Positions 53,510-63,554 of a DNA stretch of 64,000 bases are shown here, piece by piece. The notes beneath the pieces are model-generated. The model did not search any database. It worked only from the letters and a program-made list of their open reading frames with translations, and was not told the DNA's origin. The number at the start of each line of letters is the position of its first letter. Within the stretch, counting starts at the first letter, position 1. The translations under genes and the position numbers were made by a program. This DNA is from FEN-1219 sp963810755 (GTDB taxonomy: Bacteria > Pseudomonadota > Gammaproteobacteria > Steroidobacterales > Rariloculaceae): assembly GCA_963810755.1 (NCBI GenBank), contig CAWEOP010000004.1, positions 136,709 to 200,708 of the forward strand, in the 5' to 3' direction.

Positions 53510-54505
53510 ATGACCGGCAAGACAATTCTGGTAACGGGCGGAGCCGGCTACATCGGCTCGCACGTGGTTCGCCAACTCGGCGACGCCGGCGAGAAGATCG
53601 TCGTGCTCGACGACCTCTCCACGGGCTTTCGCCAAGCGGTGCTCCACGGTGAGCTCGTCATCGGCAACACGGGCGACCCGAAGGTGCTCACGAAGCTGTT
53701 CGAGAGTCACGACATCGACACGGTGATGCACTTCGCGGCGCACACCGTCGTTCCCGAGTCGGTCGCCGATCCGCTGAAGTACTACCGGAACAACACCTGC
53801 GCGAGCCGCACGTTGCTCGAGCACGCGCTCAAGGCCGGCGTGCGTCACGTCGTGTTCTCGTCGACGGCCGCCGTCTACGGCATCCCGACCGAGGGCGAGG
53901 CATCCGAGGAAACGCCGACGGCGCCGATCAACTCGTACGGCACGTCGAAGCTCATGACGGAGTGGATGCTGCGCGACGTCGCCGCCGTGAACTCGCTGCG
54001 CTATGTCGCCTTACGTTATTTCAACGTGGCGGGATCGGACCCGATGGGAAGAATCGGCCAGGCGACGCCCAAAGCGACGCTGCTCACGAAGGTCGCGTGC
54101 GAGGTGGCCGTCGGTAAGCGGGAGCACGTGTCCATCTTCGGGACGGACTATCCGACGCCCGACGGTACGGGCGTTCGCGACTACATCCACGTCGAGGATC
54201 TCGCCGACGCTCATCTGAAGGCCCTCGCGTATCTGCGCCGCGGCGGCGAATCCACGACCTTGAACTGCGGCTATGGCCGCGGCTACAGCGTTCGCGAGCT
54301 CATCACGATGGTCGAGCGAGTAGCCGGCCACGCGATTTCGCAGCGCGAAGCGCCGCGCCGCGCCGGCGACCCGCCGACGCTCGTGGCCCAGGCCTCGCGC
54401 ATCCGCAGCACGCTCGACTGGCAACCGCAGCACGACGACCTGAAGAAGATCGTCGAGACGTCGCTCGCGTGGGAACGCAAGCTCGCCGCGGGAATCTGGA
54501 ACTAG
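53510..54505 (+). CDS. galE: UDP-glucose 4-epimerase
   Basis: Interconverts UDP-glucose and UDP-galactose for surface polysaccharide. The 331-residue protein starts MTGKTILVTGGAGYIGSHVV with the NAD-binding GGAGYIG. The catalytic segment is VVFSSTAAVYG with the YxxxK pair in YGTSKLMTEWML. The substrate segments NVAGSDPMGRIGQATPK and DGTGVRDYIHVEDLADAH are typical of GalE. It lies 3 bases before glrK, so these genes are co-transcribed, coupling a sugar enzyme to the envelope-stress signalling operon. Confidence 0.95.
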   Translation: MTGKTILVTGGAGYIGSHVVRQLGDAGEKIVVLDDLSTGFRQAVLHGELVIGNTGDPKVLTKLFESHDIDTVMHFAAHTVVPESVADPLKYYRNNTCASRTLLEHALKAGVRHVVFSSTAAVYGIPTEGEASEETPTAPINSYGTSKLMTEWMLRDVAAVNSLRYVALRYFNVAGSDPMGRIGQATPKATLLTKVACEVAVGKREHVSIFGTDYPTPDGTGVRDYIHVEDLADAHLKALAYLRRGGESTTLNCGYGRGYSVRELITMVERVAGHAISQREAPRRAGDPPTLVAQASRIRSTLDWQPQHDDLKKIVETSLAWERKLAAGIWN

Positions 54506-54508
54506 CCG

Positions 54509-56005
54509 ATGGATTGGGATCGAATGAGAATCCCTCGACCTCGAACTTTGCTGGGGCTCGTATTGCTCGGGCTCGGATTCGTGACGCTGCCGCTCCTGAT
54601 CGCGATCGGCAACGCTGTGCTCAAGCTCGGGCAGCTCAAGACGGAAAGCGAGACCGTGCTCAGCGACAGCGCGAGCTCGACCGAGGAGAACCAGAAGCTC
54701 GCGAGCTTGCTCGCGACCATGGAGCGCAATGGCCGGCAGTATCTCCTCGCACGCGGCGTGGTCGCGTCGGCCTCCGACCTGCTGACGCTCTACGACAGCG
54801 ACCAAGCCGCGTTCGAGCAGAGTCTCAACACGCTGACCTCGCTGCCGAAGGACACCGCGATCGCAGAACAGCTGCGCCGCCTCGCAACCCTATCGAAAGA
54901 GGTTCACTACGCGCTGCGCAGCCCCGCGGCCGACGGCGCCCTCGACATGGTCATCGATCGCTTCCGCGTGATGAACGGCGCGGCGCGCGACGTCGCGCAG
55001 GGCATGCGGCTCCTGATCGACGACCGGCTGAACGAGCTGCGAGAGAACACGAGCTCGGCGCAGCAAGCGCTTGCGTGGCAAGCAGCCGCGCTGATCCCGG
55101 GCACGCTCGTGCTCATCGTGCTGTTCTTGCTGCTCGTCGGCCGGCCGCTGCGGCAAGTGGACCGGGCGATTCGCGAGCTCGGCGAAGGAGACTTCAGCAG
55201 ACCGATCACCGTGAGCGGCCCGAACGACATCGAGCGGCTCGGCCGGCAGCTCGAGTGGCTGCGCCACAGCCTGCAGGACTCGACGGACGAGAAGAACAAA
55301 TTCCTCCGGCACATGTCTCACGAGCTCAAGACGCCGCTCGCGAACATCCGCGAAGGCACGGAGCTCCTGCTCGATGGCTCCGTCGGCCAGCTCGATCACC
55401 AGCAGCAGGAAGTGACGAGCATCCTGCGCGACAACGGCGTGAAGCTGCAAAAGCTCATCGAAAACCTGCTGACCTTCAGTGCCTGGCAAACACAGACGGC
55501 GTCCCTCGAGCTCGCGGAGTTCGAGCTCAAGCCTATGGTCTTCGGGGTGCTGAGCCAGCACCGGCTCGTGATCTCGAACAAGAAGATCAAGCTGGAGCTC
55601 AGGGTGAGCCCCATCAACGTGCTCGCCGACGAGGGCAAGCTCAAGCTCGTGCTCGAAAACCTGATGTCGAATGCGATCAAGTTCACACCGAACGGCGGCG
55701 TGATTCAGATCGGAGCTGCGATGCAGGGCACAGAGCTCGTCATCGACGTCGCGGACAATGGACCCGGCGTAGACCCTGACGATGCGGATCGGATCTTCGA
55801 AGCGTTCTACCAAGGGCGCCGGCCACAAGGCGGCCCCGTGGGCGGAACGGGCATCGGGCTCTCCGTGGTCGCCGAGTGTGTGCAGGCGCACGGCGGCTCC
55901 GTAAAGCTGGTTCGCAACTCGGAGGAAGGCGGCGCACATTTCCAGGTGCGTTTGCCGCTGCGCCGTGCGACGGACAAACGCGTATTGGCGGTGGTCAATG
56001 GCTAG
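54509..56005 (+). CDS. glrK: GlrK/QseE-type sensor histidine kinase
   Basis: Membrane sensor of envelope state that phosphorylates the sigma-54 activator encoded two genes downstream. Of 498 residues: a first membrane segment (about 12-33), a periplasmic sensor (about 35-195), a second segment (about 195-220), a HAMP linker with GRPLRQVDRAIRELGEGDFS, HisKA with HMSHELKTPLANIREGTELL (about 270), and HATPase with NLMSNAIKFTPNGG and GGTGIGLSVVAECV. The order kinase-lipoprotein-regulator matches glrK-qseG-glrR of enterobacteria. The stop overlaps the qseG start. Confidence 0.92.
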   Translation: MDWDRMRIPRPRTLLGLVLLGLGFVTLPLLIAIGNAVLKLGQLKTESETVLSDSASSTEENQKLASLLATMERNGRQYLLARGVVASASDLLTLYDSDQAAFEQSLNTLTSLPKDTAIAEQLRRLATLSKEVHYALRSPAADGALDMVIDRFRVMNGAARDVAQGMRLLIDDRLNELRENTSSAQQALAWQAAALIPGTLVLIVLFLLLVGRPLRQVDRAIRELGEGDFSRPITVSGPNDIERLGRQLEWLRHSLQDSTDEKNKFLRHMSHELKTPLANIREGTELLLDGSVGQLDHQQQEVTSILRDNGVKLQKLIENLLTFSAWQTQTASLELAEFELKPMVFGVLSQHRLVISNKKIKLELRVSPINVLADEGKLKLVLENLMSNAIKFTPNGGVIQIGAAMQGTELVIDVADNGPGVDPDDADRIFEAFYQGRRPQGGPVGGTGIGLSVVAECVQAHGGSVKLVRNSEEGGAHFQVRLPLRRATDKRVLAVVNG

Positions 56006-56630
56006 GGTCACGGGCACTGTGTTGCTCGCATTGCTCGCGGGGTGCGCCTCGTCCGGCGGACTATTCTCGGGCCGCAGCGATACGCCGTCCGGCGCACAGG
56101 CAGCGCCGGTCCCGGGCGCCGCGCGCGAAACGGAACGCGATAGCTTGGCCATCTATTTGCAGACGCTCCGCGACTTGATCGAAGGGGATGCCGTCGTGAA
56201 AGCCGATGCGTTCCGCAACGCTGCCAATGCAGCGGATGCATCGCCGACGACGACGAACCGTCTGAATGTCGCGCTCGCGCTCGCGACTCCGGGACATCCG
56301 TCGAGCAACGCGCTCGAGGCTCAGAAGCAGCTCAGCGCTTTGCTCGCATCGGGCGACGCGCTGCTCCCCGAAGAGCGCACGCTCGCGCTCGTTCACTTGA
56401 AAGAAGTGGAGCAAAGGTTGATCCTGGACGCCGAGGCGCAGCGACTGCAGCGCACAACCGAGGCGGCTACCGCCAAACGCGACGATCAGAGCGCGCAGCG
56501 CCTCCAGGCGGCGCTCGAAGAGAACCGACAGCTCAAGGCAGAGCTCGAGGAAGCAAAGGCAAAGCTCGATGCGATTACCAACATCGAGCGCTCAATCAGG
56601 GAAAGAGAAAATGGGACCAATCCACGCTAG
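55998..56630 (+). CDS. qseG: QseG-like outer-membrane lipoprotein
   Basis: Partner of the GlrK/QseE kinase in related bacteria, where it docks from the outer membrane. A signal peptide with lipobox LLAGC (cysteine near residue 16) is followed by a disordered stretch and then by long alpha-helical, glutamate- and glutamine-rich segments (EALEAQKQL-type, QSAQRLQAALEENRQLKAEL) that look like a coiled coil near residues 155-200. The 210-residue length fits. It overlaps glrK by 8 bases and the next gene by 20 if glrR starts at 56611. Confidence 0.82.
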   Translation: MARVTGTVLLALLAGCASSGGLFSGRSDTPSGAQAAPVPGAARETERDSLAIYLQTLRDLIEGDAVVKADAFRNAANAADASPTTTNRLNVALALATPGHPSSNALEAQKQLSALLASGDALLPEERTLALVHLKEVEQRLILDAEAQRLQRTTEAATAKRDDQSAQRLQAALEENRQLKAELEEAKAKLDAITNIERSIRERENGTNPR

Positions 56631-57984
56631 TACTGCAATGCAAGATCTCCCGCGCGGCCGAATCCTGCTCGTCGATGACGATCCGGGGCTGCTGCGGCTA
56701 CTGAGCATTCGCCTGCGCGCCGAGCGCTACGACGTCGAGGCGGTGGAAAGCGGCGCGGAGGCGCTCGCCGCCCTCTCCCGCTTCCGTCCCGATCTCGTGG
56801 TGAGCGATCTGCGCATGGAGAACATGGACGGCATCTCGCTGCTCAAGGAAATCCAGCGCCAGCGTCCGGGCCTGTGCGTGCTGCTCCTGACGGCGCACGG
56901 CACGATTCCCGACGCGGTCGAGGCGACGCAGAGCGGCGCGTTCGGCTTCCTGACGAAGCCCGTCGACAAGCAGCAGCTGCTCGAGTACGTCGAGCGCGCG
57001 ATGAAAGTGTCGGGCCTGCCGAAGAGCGCGGCCGAGTGGAGCGCGGAGATCATCACGCGCAGCCCCGCGATGGAGGCGTGCCTTCAGCAGGCGCGCATGG
57101 TCGCGGGCACGGATACGCGCGTGCTGATCACGGGCGAATCGGGCACCGGCAAGGAGCTCATGGCGCGCGCGATCCATCGCGCGAGCTCGCGCAAGGACCA
57201 GCCGTTCGTCGCGATCAACTGCAGCGCGATGGCGGAGAACCTGCTCGAGTCCGAGCTGTTCGGCCACGAGAAGGGCGCCTTCACGGGCGCACACCGGACG
57301 CACAAGGGCCTATTCCAGGCCGCGCACGGCGGAACGCTGCTGCTCGACGAGATCGGCGACATGCCGATGCGCTTGCAGGTGAAGTTGCTGCGCGTGCTCC
57401 AGGAGGAGCAGGTGCGCCCGGTCGGCAGCACCGATGCCGTCAAAGTCGACACGCGCGTGATCTCGGCGACGCATCAAGACCTCAAGGACTTGATGGTCAA
57501 GGGCTCGTTTCGCGAGGATCTCTACTACCGCCTGAACGTCGTGAACATTCAGCTGCCCGCACTGCGCGATCGCCGCGAGGACGTGCCGCTGCTCGTCGAG
57601 CACTTCCTCGTGCAGATCTCGTCGGAGTCGTCCCAAGAGCGCAAGGTGTACGCGCCCGAAGCGGTGGAGCTCCTCGTCGCGAGCCATTGGCCCGGCAACA
57701 TTCGCCAGCTCTACAACGTCGTGCGGCAGAACGTTGCCCTGTCGCCGACGCGCGTGATCTCCACGGAGCAGGTTCGGAGCGCGCTCGGCGAGCAGGCGAA
57801 CGCGCTGCCGTCGTTCTCGGAGGCGCGCGATGAGTTCACGCGCAACTACTTGTCGCAGCTGCTGCAGATCACGAGCGGCAACGTGAGCCAGGCGGCGCGG
57901 CTCGCGAAGCGCAATCGCACCGACTTCTACAAGCTGCTTGGCCGGCACCAGCTGAATCCGGAGCAGTTCAAAGACGGCCGGTAG
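56611..57984 (+). CDS. glrR: Sigma-54-dependent response regulator GlrR/QseF
   Basis: NtrC-family activator. Receiver domain at about 10-130: RILLVDDDPGLLRLLSIRLR, phospho-acceptor aspartate in DLVVSDLRMENMDGIS, and lysine in GFLTKPVDKQQ. AAA+ domain at about 145-370: Walker A GESGTGKELMARAI, sigma-54 contact loop EKGAFTGAH, Walker B GGTLLLDEIGDMP. C-terminal Fis-type DNA-binding helix: SGNVSQAARLAKRNRTDFYKLL. The ATG at 56611 has AGGGA upstream; an ATG at 56638 is an alternative. It ends 21 bases before a strong terminator. Confidence 0.94.
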   Translation: MGPIHASTAMQDLPRGRILLVDDDPGLLRLLSIRLRAERYDVEAVESGAEALAALSRFRPDLVVSDLRMENMDGISLLKEIQRQRPGLCVLLLTAHGTIPDAVEATQSGAFGFLTKPVDKQQLLEYVERAMKVSGLPKSAAEWSAEIITRSPAMEACLQQARMVAGTDTRVLITGESGTGKELMARAIHRASSRKDQPFVAINCSAMAENLLESELFGHEKGAFTGAHRTHKGLFQAAHGGTLLLDEIGDMPMRLQVKLLRVLQEEQVRPVGSTDAVKVDTRVISATHQDLKDLMVKGSFREDLYYRLNVVNIQLPALRDRREDVPLLVEHFLVQISSESSQERKVYAPEAVELLVASHWPGNIRQLYNVVRQNVALSPTRVISTEQVRSALGEQANALPSFSEARDEFTRNYLSQLLQITSGNVSQAARLAKRNRTDFYKLLGRHQLNPEQFKDGR

Positions 57985-58005
57985 CACGATCCCGGCCGCG
58001 CAAAG

Positions 58006-58033
58006 AAAAAAGGGCCCGTCGGGCCCTTTTTTT
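58006..58033. terminator. Rho-independent terminator after glrR
   Basis: Six A's and GGGCCC, a GTC loop, GGGCCC and seven T's: a perfect 12-bp stem counting A-T pairs, with a U-tract in both directions. It lies 21 bases after the glrR stop and just after the end of the oppositely oriented PEP-CTERM gene, so it can serve both. Confidence 0.95.
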
Positions 58034-58051
58034 CGTTCGATGGTTGTCGAG

Positions 58052-58707
58052 TTAGGCTCTGCTTGCGACGGCGACGCGAGAGAGCCGCAGCGATCAGTCC
58101 CGCACCAAGTAGACGTCAGCGTCCGGGTTCGGGAACGACGTCGTGAGTCCCCGGCGCGGCGCAAAAGGGTCACAGTCGCCTTGATCGTCCCGTCGAGCTT
58201 CGAGCAGAAGATGCAGAAGTCCGAGAAACCGCTGAAGCCGACCGAGAACAACCCGTTATCGCCGAATGCGACCGCGTCTGGGAGGCTGATGGGCACGAGG
58301 CCTGCGGCTCCGAGTACCCGAATAGCGACGCCGAAACCCGCCCAACAGCTCCGTTGGCAGTCGCGTCAGGCGTGCTGAGAAGCTCAGCGCCGCGCTTGAT
58401 CACACCACCGACGCGCACCGGCGCCCGATCATTGTGACTGTCAGGAAGTCGAACGTTTTGGAACCACCTTGATTCAGGTCGAATGCCAGCGATTCGACAC
58501 AGTTCGGGGCGGCGGCGTAACGACGACTGACGACCCCGCCGCAAAACCGGACGCGGAGCCGTACCCGCCCTCGACGTCGAAGTGGACTGGCATCGGCGTG
58601 GCGCTTGCGGCACCTGCGACGGCTCGCAGTACGGTAGCGACTCAACGCTGCTTGCGCTCCAGACTCCGACATCGCAACTTCTCCGAAAATAGATCGTTCC
58701 CGTGTGG
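58052..58707 (-). CDS. PEP-CTERM sorted exoprotein, several apparent frameshifts
   Basis: Pieces of one secreted protein can be read in order by changing frame. A signal peptide VATVLRAVAGAASA precedes PVHFDVEGGYGSASGFAAG; then SLAFDLNQGGSKTFDFLTVT; then VPISLPDAVAFGDNGLFSVG; then LDGTIKATVTLL; and at the end the sorting signal VPEPG followed, one frame over, by LGAGLIAAALSRRRRKQ. This is the usual PEP-CTERM order: motif, membrane helix, arginines. Ends are approximate; the TAA at 58054-58052 is the likely stop. At least four single-base breaks are needed, and a sigma-54-like site lies upstream. The order and the PEP motif are clear; the exact sequence is not. Confidence 0.7.
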
Positions 58708-58716
58708 AGTAAGCAT

Positions 58717-60228
<1,512 letters not shown>

Positions 60229-60322
60229 GCCTGGATGCTGCCACAAACGGCAGACACACCGAAACCACTTCCGTCACGGTACGGCACGTGCGAATGCGCT
60301 CCCCTCGAACACCGGAGCGATC

Positions 60323-61509
60323 CTAGACCGACGGTCGCCGGAAGAACGATGCGATCTCCGCGACGACGTATTCGAGCTGGTCGCCAGTCAGCTCCGGGTA
60401 GATCGGTAAGGCGAGCACCTCTCCGGCGGCTCGATGCGCCACCGGAAAGTCTTCCGGCTCGTGCTCGAGGTATGCAAAGCAGCGCTGCTCGTGCAGCGGC
60501 AGAGGATAGTAGATCTCCGTGCCGATGCCGCGATCGGCGAGATGCGCCCGCAGCTCGTCGCGGCGCGGCGTGCGAATCACGTATTGGTTGAAGATGTGCC
60601 GACCGCCGGGCTCGACGGCGGGCCCGTCGATCGAGTCGTGCAAGTCCGCGGTCGCTCGATCAGGCGATCGTAGCGAGCCGCATTCTCCTGCCGCGCACGC
60701 GTCCAATCGTCGAGGTGCGCGAGCTTGATCGACCAGCACCGCCGCCTGAATCTCGTCGAGGCGAAAGTTGCCGCCGATCGAGCGAGTGGAAGTACTTCGG
60801 CTCGCCGCCGTGGACGCGCAGGATCCGCAGCCGCTCCGCGAGGCCGGCGCTATTCGTCACGCACATGCCCGCGTCGCCGAAGGCACCGAGATTCTTGGTC
60901 GGAAAAAACGACAGGCAGCCGACGTCGCCGACGCTGCCGGCGCGCCGGCCGTCCGGAAGCGCCGCCCCAATCGCCTGCGCCGCGTCCTCGACGACCGCCA
61001 GCCGATGCTTGCGCGCGATCGCGTTGAGCGCGTCCATGTCGGCCATCTGGCCGTACAAGTGCACCGGCATGAGCGCCTGTGACGACGCCGATCGGCTCGC
61101 ACGATGCACGAGCCGATCGCCATCACTGTCGCACTGCTTCCGCGATGAATCTGCGCGACCGCCGCCGGGTCGAGATTGAAGGTTCGCTCGTCGATGTCGC
61201 AGAACAACGGCCTGCGCACCGAGCCGAGCGATCACGCCCGCCGTCGCGAAGAACGTGAACGGAGTGGTGATGACCTCGTCGCCGGGCCCGATATCGAGCG
61301 CCATCAGCGCCACGAGCAGCGCGTCGGTTCCCGACGACATACCGATCCCGTGACGCGTCTGGGAGTACTCCGCGACGCTCCGTCTCGAGCTAGGCGACGT
61401 TCGGGCCGAGCACGAACCGTTGGCTGTCGCAGACCTCGCGGATCGCCTGCTCGATCTCTTCGCGCAGCGGCGCGTACTGACCTTTCAGATCGAGTAGTGG
61501 TACTTGCAT
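60323..61509 (-). CDS. DegT/DnrJ/EryC1-family sugar aminotransferase, several apparent frameshifts
   Basis: PLP enzyme that aminates a keto sugar nucleotide for surface polysaccharide. From the ATG at 61509 it reads MQVPLLDLKGQYAPLREEIE; then, in other frames, MSSGTDALLVALMALDIGPG with DEVITTPFTFFATAGVIARL, PVHLYGQMADMDALNAIARK, VEDAAQAIGAALPDGRRAGS and the PLP-lysine segment SFFPTKNLGAFGDAG; the end is FNQYVIRTPRRDELRAHLAD with TEIYYPLPLHEQRCFAYLEH. At least four single-base breaks lie between 60650 and 61400, including a spurious stop near 61395. The exact sugar substrate is unknown. It sits just upstream of prsR. Confidence 0.82.
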
Positions 61510-61863
61510 CAGCCGAATGCCGTCGTGGCGAGACGAACCTTCGGCAGGCCGACCCGCGTCGGGTCAGGACCGCGCTTCGAGAGTGAAAAAGCGAGAGAGG
61601 GCTGCGCTGCCGACTCAGCGCCCTAGGAAACCGCCGCCGACGAAGACGGGACTACCCATGGCTTCCGTCAGGCTTTCCGAGCCTGACAGCGCGCCCTCAA
61701 AACCAACTGGTGGGGTGGCCCTGAAGTTCTCGTGCCGAGCAGGATAACCGGCCCGAGGGGCCTCCGCAAAGGTCCGAAAAAATCACTTGCAGAACAGCTG
61801 ACTAGCTGCGAAATCTTCGTTCGGATCTGTCATCCATATTTCGACGATATTTTCGGCGCTGGT
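61510..61863. other. Intergenic stretch between the aminotransferase and MobA-like genes
   Basis: 354 bases without a recognised gene. One clear hairpin is seen: GTCAGGCT (61667-61674), loop TTCCG, AGCCTGAC (61680-61687), an 8-bp perfect stem. A minus-strand frame of about 55 codons ends at 61615 (…SPVFVGGGFLGR) but has no convincing start or family. Sequence quality here may be as poor as in the adjoining gene. Confidence 0.5.
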
Positions 61864-62511
61864 TCAGCGATCGTCGCCGGATGGAGCGACGAGTCGCGAG
61901 CGTAGGCGGGCTCGGATCTCGGCGTCGTCGCTCGACAGATTCACGCTGCGCAGGCTCATCGGGTCCGGTACGTCGATCAGCCGCGCCGGTCCACGCTCGA
62001 GGATGCGGCGCAAGGAAATCCACTCGGTCTTTGGGCCCTGCTCGAGAACCGCCCGACTCGCGGGCTCCCAGACGGCGCACAAAGGCTCGGGCGTGCCATC
62101 GGGGTGCCGGTACGCCGTAGCGAGAGCGCTGGCGTCTCGCTCGATCTCAAGGCTTCGCAGCATTGCGACGTCGACCAACGGCATGTCCGCGGCCAGCATG
62201 AGCCAGGCGACGTCGGGGACCGTTTGGAAGGCCGCCACCAGCCCAGCCGCGGGACCGGTGGGCACGTCCGCGTCATCGACGACCAGCGGCAATTCCGCAT
62301 ACGGGGGTCTACCGGCCTGGGACCGCCGCACCGAGACGTACACGGTCGAGCATAGCTGCCCAAGGAGCTCGAATGCCCAGCGCGCTTGAGGCACCCCGTG
62401 ATAGTCCAACGTGCCTTTGTCCCGCCCGAGCCTCGAGCCTTCACCGCCCGCGACCACCAAACCGCAGAGACGCGGCGAGACGGAGCCTGGATGAGCGGCG
62501 TGTCGGGGCAT
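61864..62511 (-). CDS. mobA: MobA-like nucleotidyltransferase
   Basis: Probably attaches GMP to molybdopterin (molybdenum cofactor guanylyltransferase); a related nucleotidyltransferase is possible. The 215-residue protein has the nucleotide-binding start GLVVAGGEGSRLGRDKGTL, the metal-binding LMLAADMPLVDVAML, and PDGTPEPLCAVW, which fit MobA. The C-terminal 30 residues (SSDDAEIRARLRSRLVAPSG) are variable. No other cofactor genes are nearby. Confidence 0.8.
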   Translation of the reverse strand: MPRHAAHPGSVSPRLCGLVVAGGEGSRLGRDKGTLDYHGVPQARWAFELLGQLCSTVYVSVRRSQAGRPPYAELPLVVDDADVPTGPAAGLVAAFQTVPDVAWLMLAADMPLVDVAMLRSLEIERDASALATAYRHPDGTPEPLCAVWEPASRAVLEQGPKTEWISLRRILERGPARLIDVPDPMSLRSVNLSSDDAEIRARLRSRLVAPSGDDR

Positions 62512-62579
62512 GGATGATCAAGGTAACGAAAATCGGTCCGATATTGGCATAGCCATCTATCAATAACTGGAGCCCCGTT

Positions 62580-63419
62580 ATGTCAAGTCCGGCGCATTCC
62601 ATTGGCTTCAAATTCGTCGAACGACTCGCTCAAGATCTTCGCGACGAGCGTTTGGAGCTGCCGGCGTTCCCCGAGGCTGTGCTTCGAATTCAGCGCGCGC
62701 TGCAATCCCCCGACACGAGCGCCGACGACATCGTTCGAATACTGAGCTCCGAGCCCGCGCTCGCGGCTCGACTGCTGCGGATCGCGAATTCGGCGGAGTT
62801 CCGGCGCATGGATCAAGACGTCACTGATCTGCGCAAAGCCGTTGCCCGGATGGGCTTCAACATGGTTCGCAGCGTGGCCGTGGCGTTCGCGATGCGCCAA
62901 CTCCGGCGCAAGGACATCTACTCGCCCGCCGCGCAAGCGCAGCTCGAGCAAGCGTGGAACGACAGCTTGGAGACGGCGTCCATCTGTTTCGTGATCGCGA
63001 AGCGCTTTACGCGATTGAATCCGGACCAAGCGCTATTGACCGGCCTGCTCCACGTGCTCGGGCGGCTCTACATCATCATGCGCTCCAAGGATGCGGAGGA
63101 GCTCAGCGAAACCGAAATGCGCGAAGTCATCGACGGCTGGCACGCGAACATCGGCAAAGCGATCCTCGAGAGCTGGGGTCTGCCGGAGGCGCTGCAGAGC
63201 GCCGTCGAGCATCAAGACCAGTACGACATCGAGCTCGACGGTGCGGTGAACCTGACCGACATACTCATTGCCGCGAAGCTGTTGAGGCGCAACGAGCACG
63301 ACACGGCCCGTTATCCGGCTCTACGGCGCGTCGGCGTGGCGGCCGGAGATCGCGCGCTGAGCGTGATGGAGGAGTATGCGGAGGAGCTGCGCGGCGTGCG
63401 GAGCTCGTTGAGCGAGTGA
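62580..63419 (+). CDS. HDOD-domain protein
   Basis: Non-catalytic HD-related signalling domain, often linked to motility, biofilm and c-di-GMP or phosphorelay control. The 279-residue protein reads ERLELPAFPEAVLRIQRALQ, DIVRILSSEPALAARLLRIA (with NSAEF after it) and LLTGLLHVLGRLYIIMRSK, followed by ALQSAVEHQDQYDIELDGAV; the histidine-aspartate pair of true HD enzymes is missing, as usual for HDOD. The ATG at 62580 follows closely after the divergent mobA start. The target is unknown. Confidence 0.88.
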   Translation: MSSPAHSIGFKFVERLAQDLRDERLELPAFPEAVLRIQRALQSPDTSADDIVRILSSEPALAARLLRIANSAEFRRMDQDVTDLRKAVARMGFNMVRSVAVAFAMRQLRRKDIYSPAAQAQLEQAWNDSLETASICFVIAKRFTRLNPDQALLTGLLHVLGRLYIIMRSKDAEELSETEMREVIDGWHANIGKAILESWGLPEALQSAVEHQDQYDIELDGAVNLTDILIAAKLLRRNEHDTARYPALRRVGVAAGDRALSVMEEYAEELRGVRSSLSE

Positions 63420-63554
63420 CCGCTGGCGGTGGTCGGGGGTGAATTCGGAGGCACCGCCCGGAGCCTGCGGGCGATGCTCGCGGAATTCTGCAGCGTTGGA
63501 GCGGCGCCCACCGAGCTACCGGTGAGACGTCCGTCGCGGACGCGTGGTTCGCTG

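Noticed and set aside
61615..61782. 55-codon minus-strand frame ending SPVFVGGGFLGR
   Set aside because: No usable start codon or ribosome site at its beginning and no recognised family; it could be a gene fragment but this cannot be supported.
61620..61800. Possible c-di-GMP riboswitch before the aminotransferase
   Set aside because: A GCAAAGG stretch and a hairpin are present, but the conserved GEMM core and receptor elements are not found in order.
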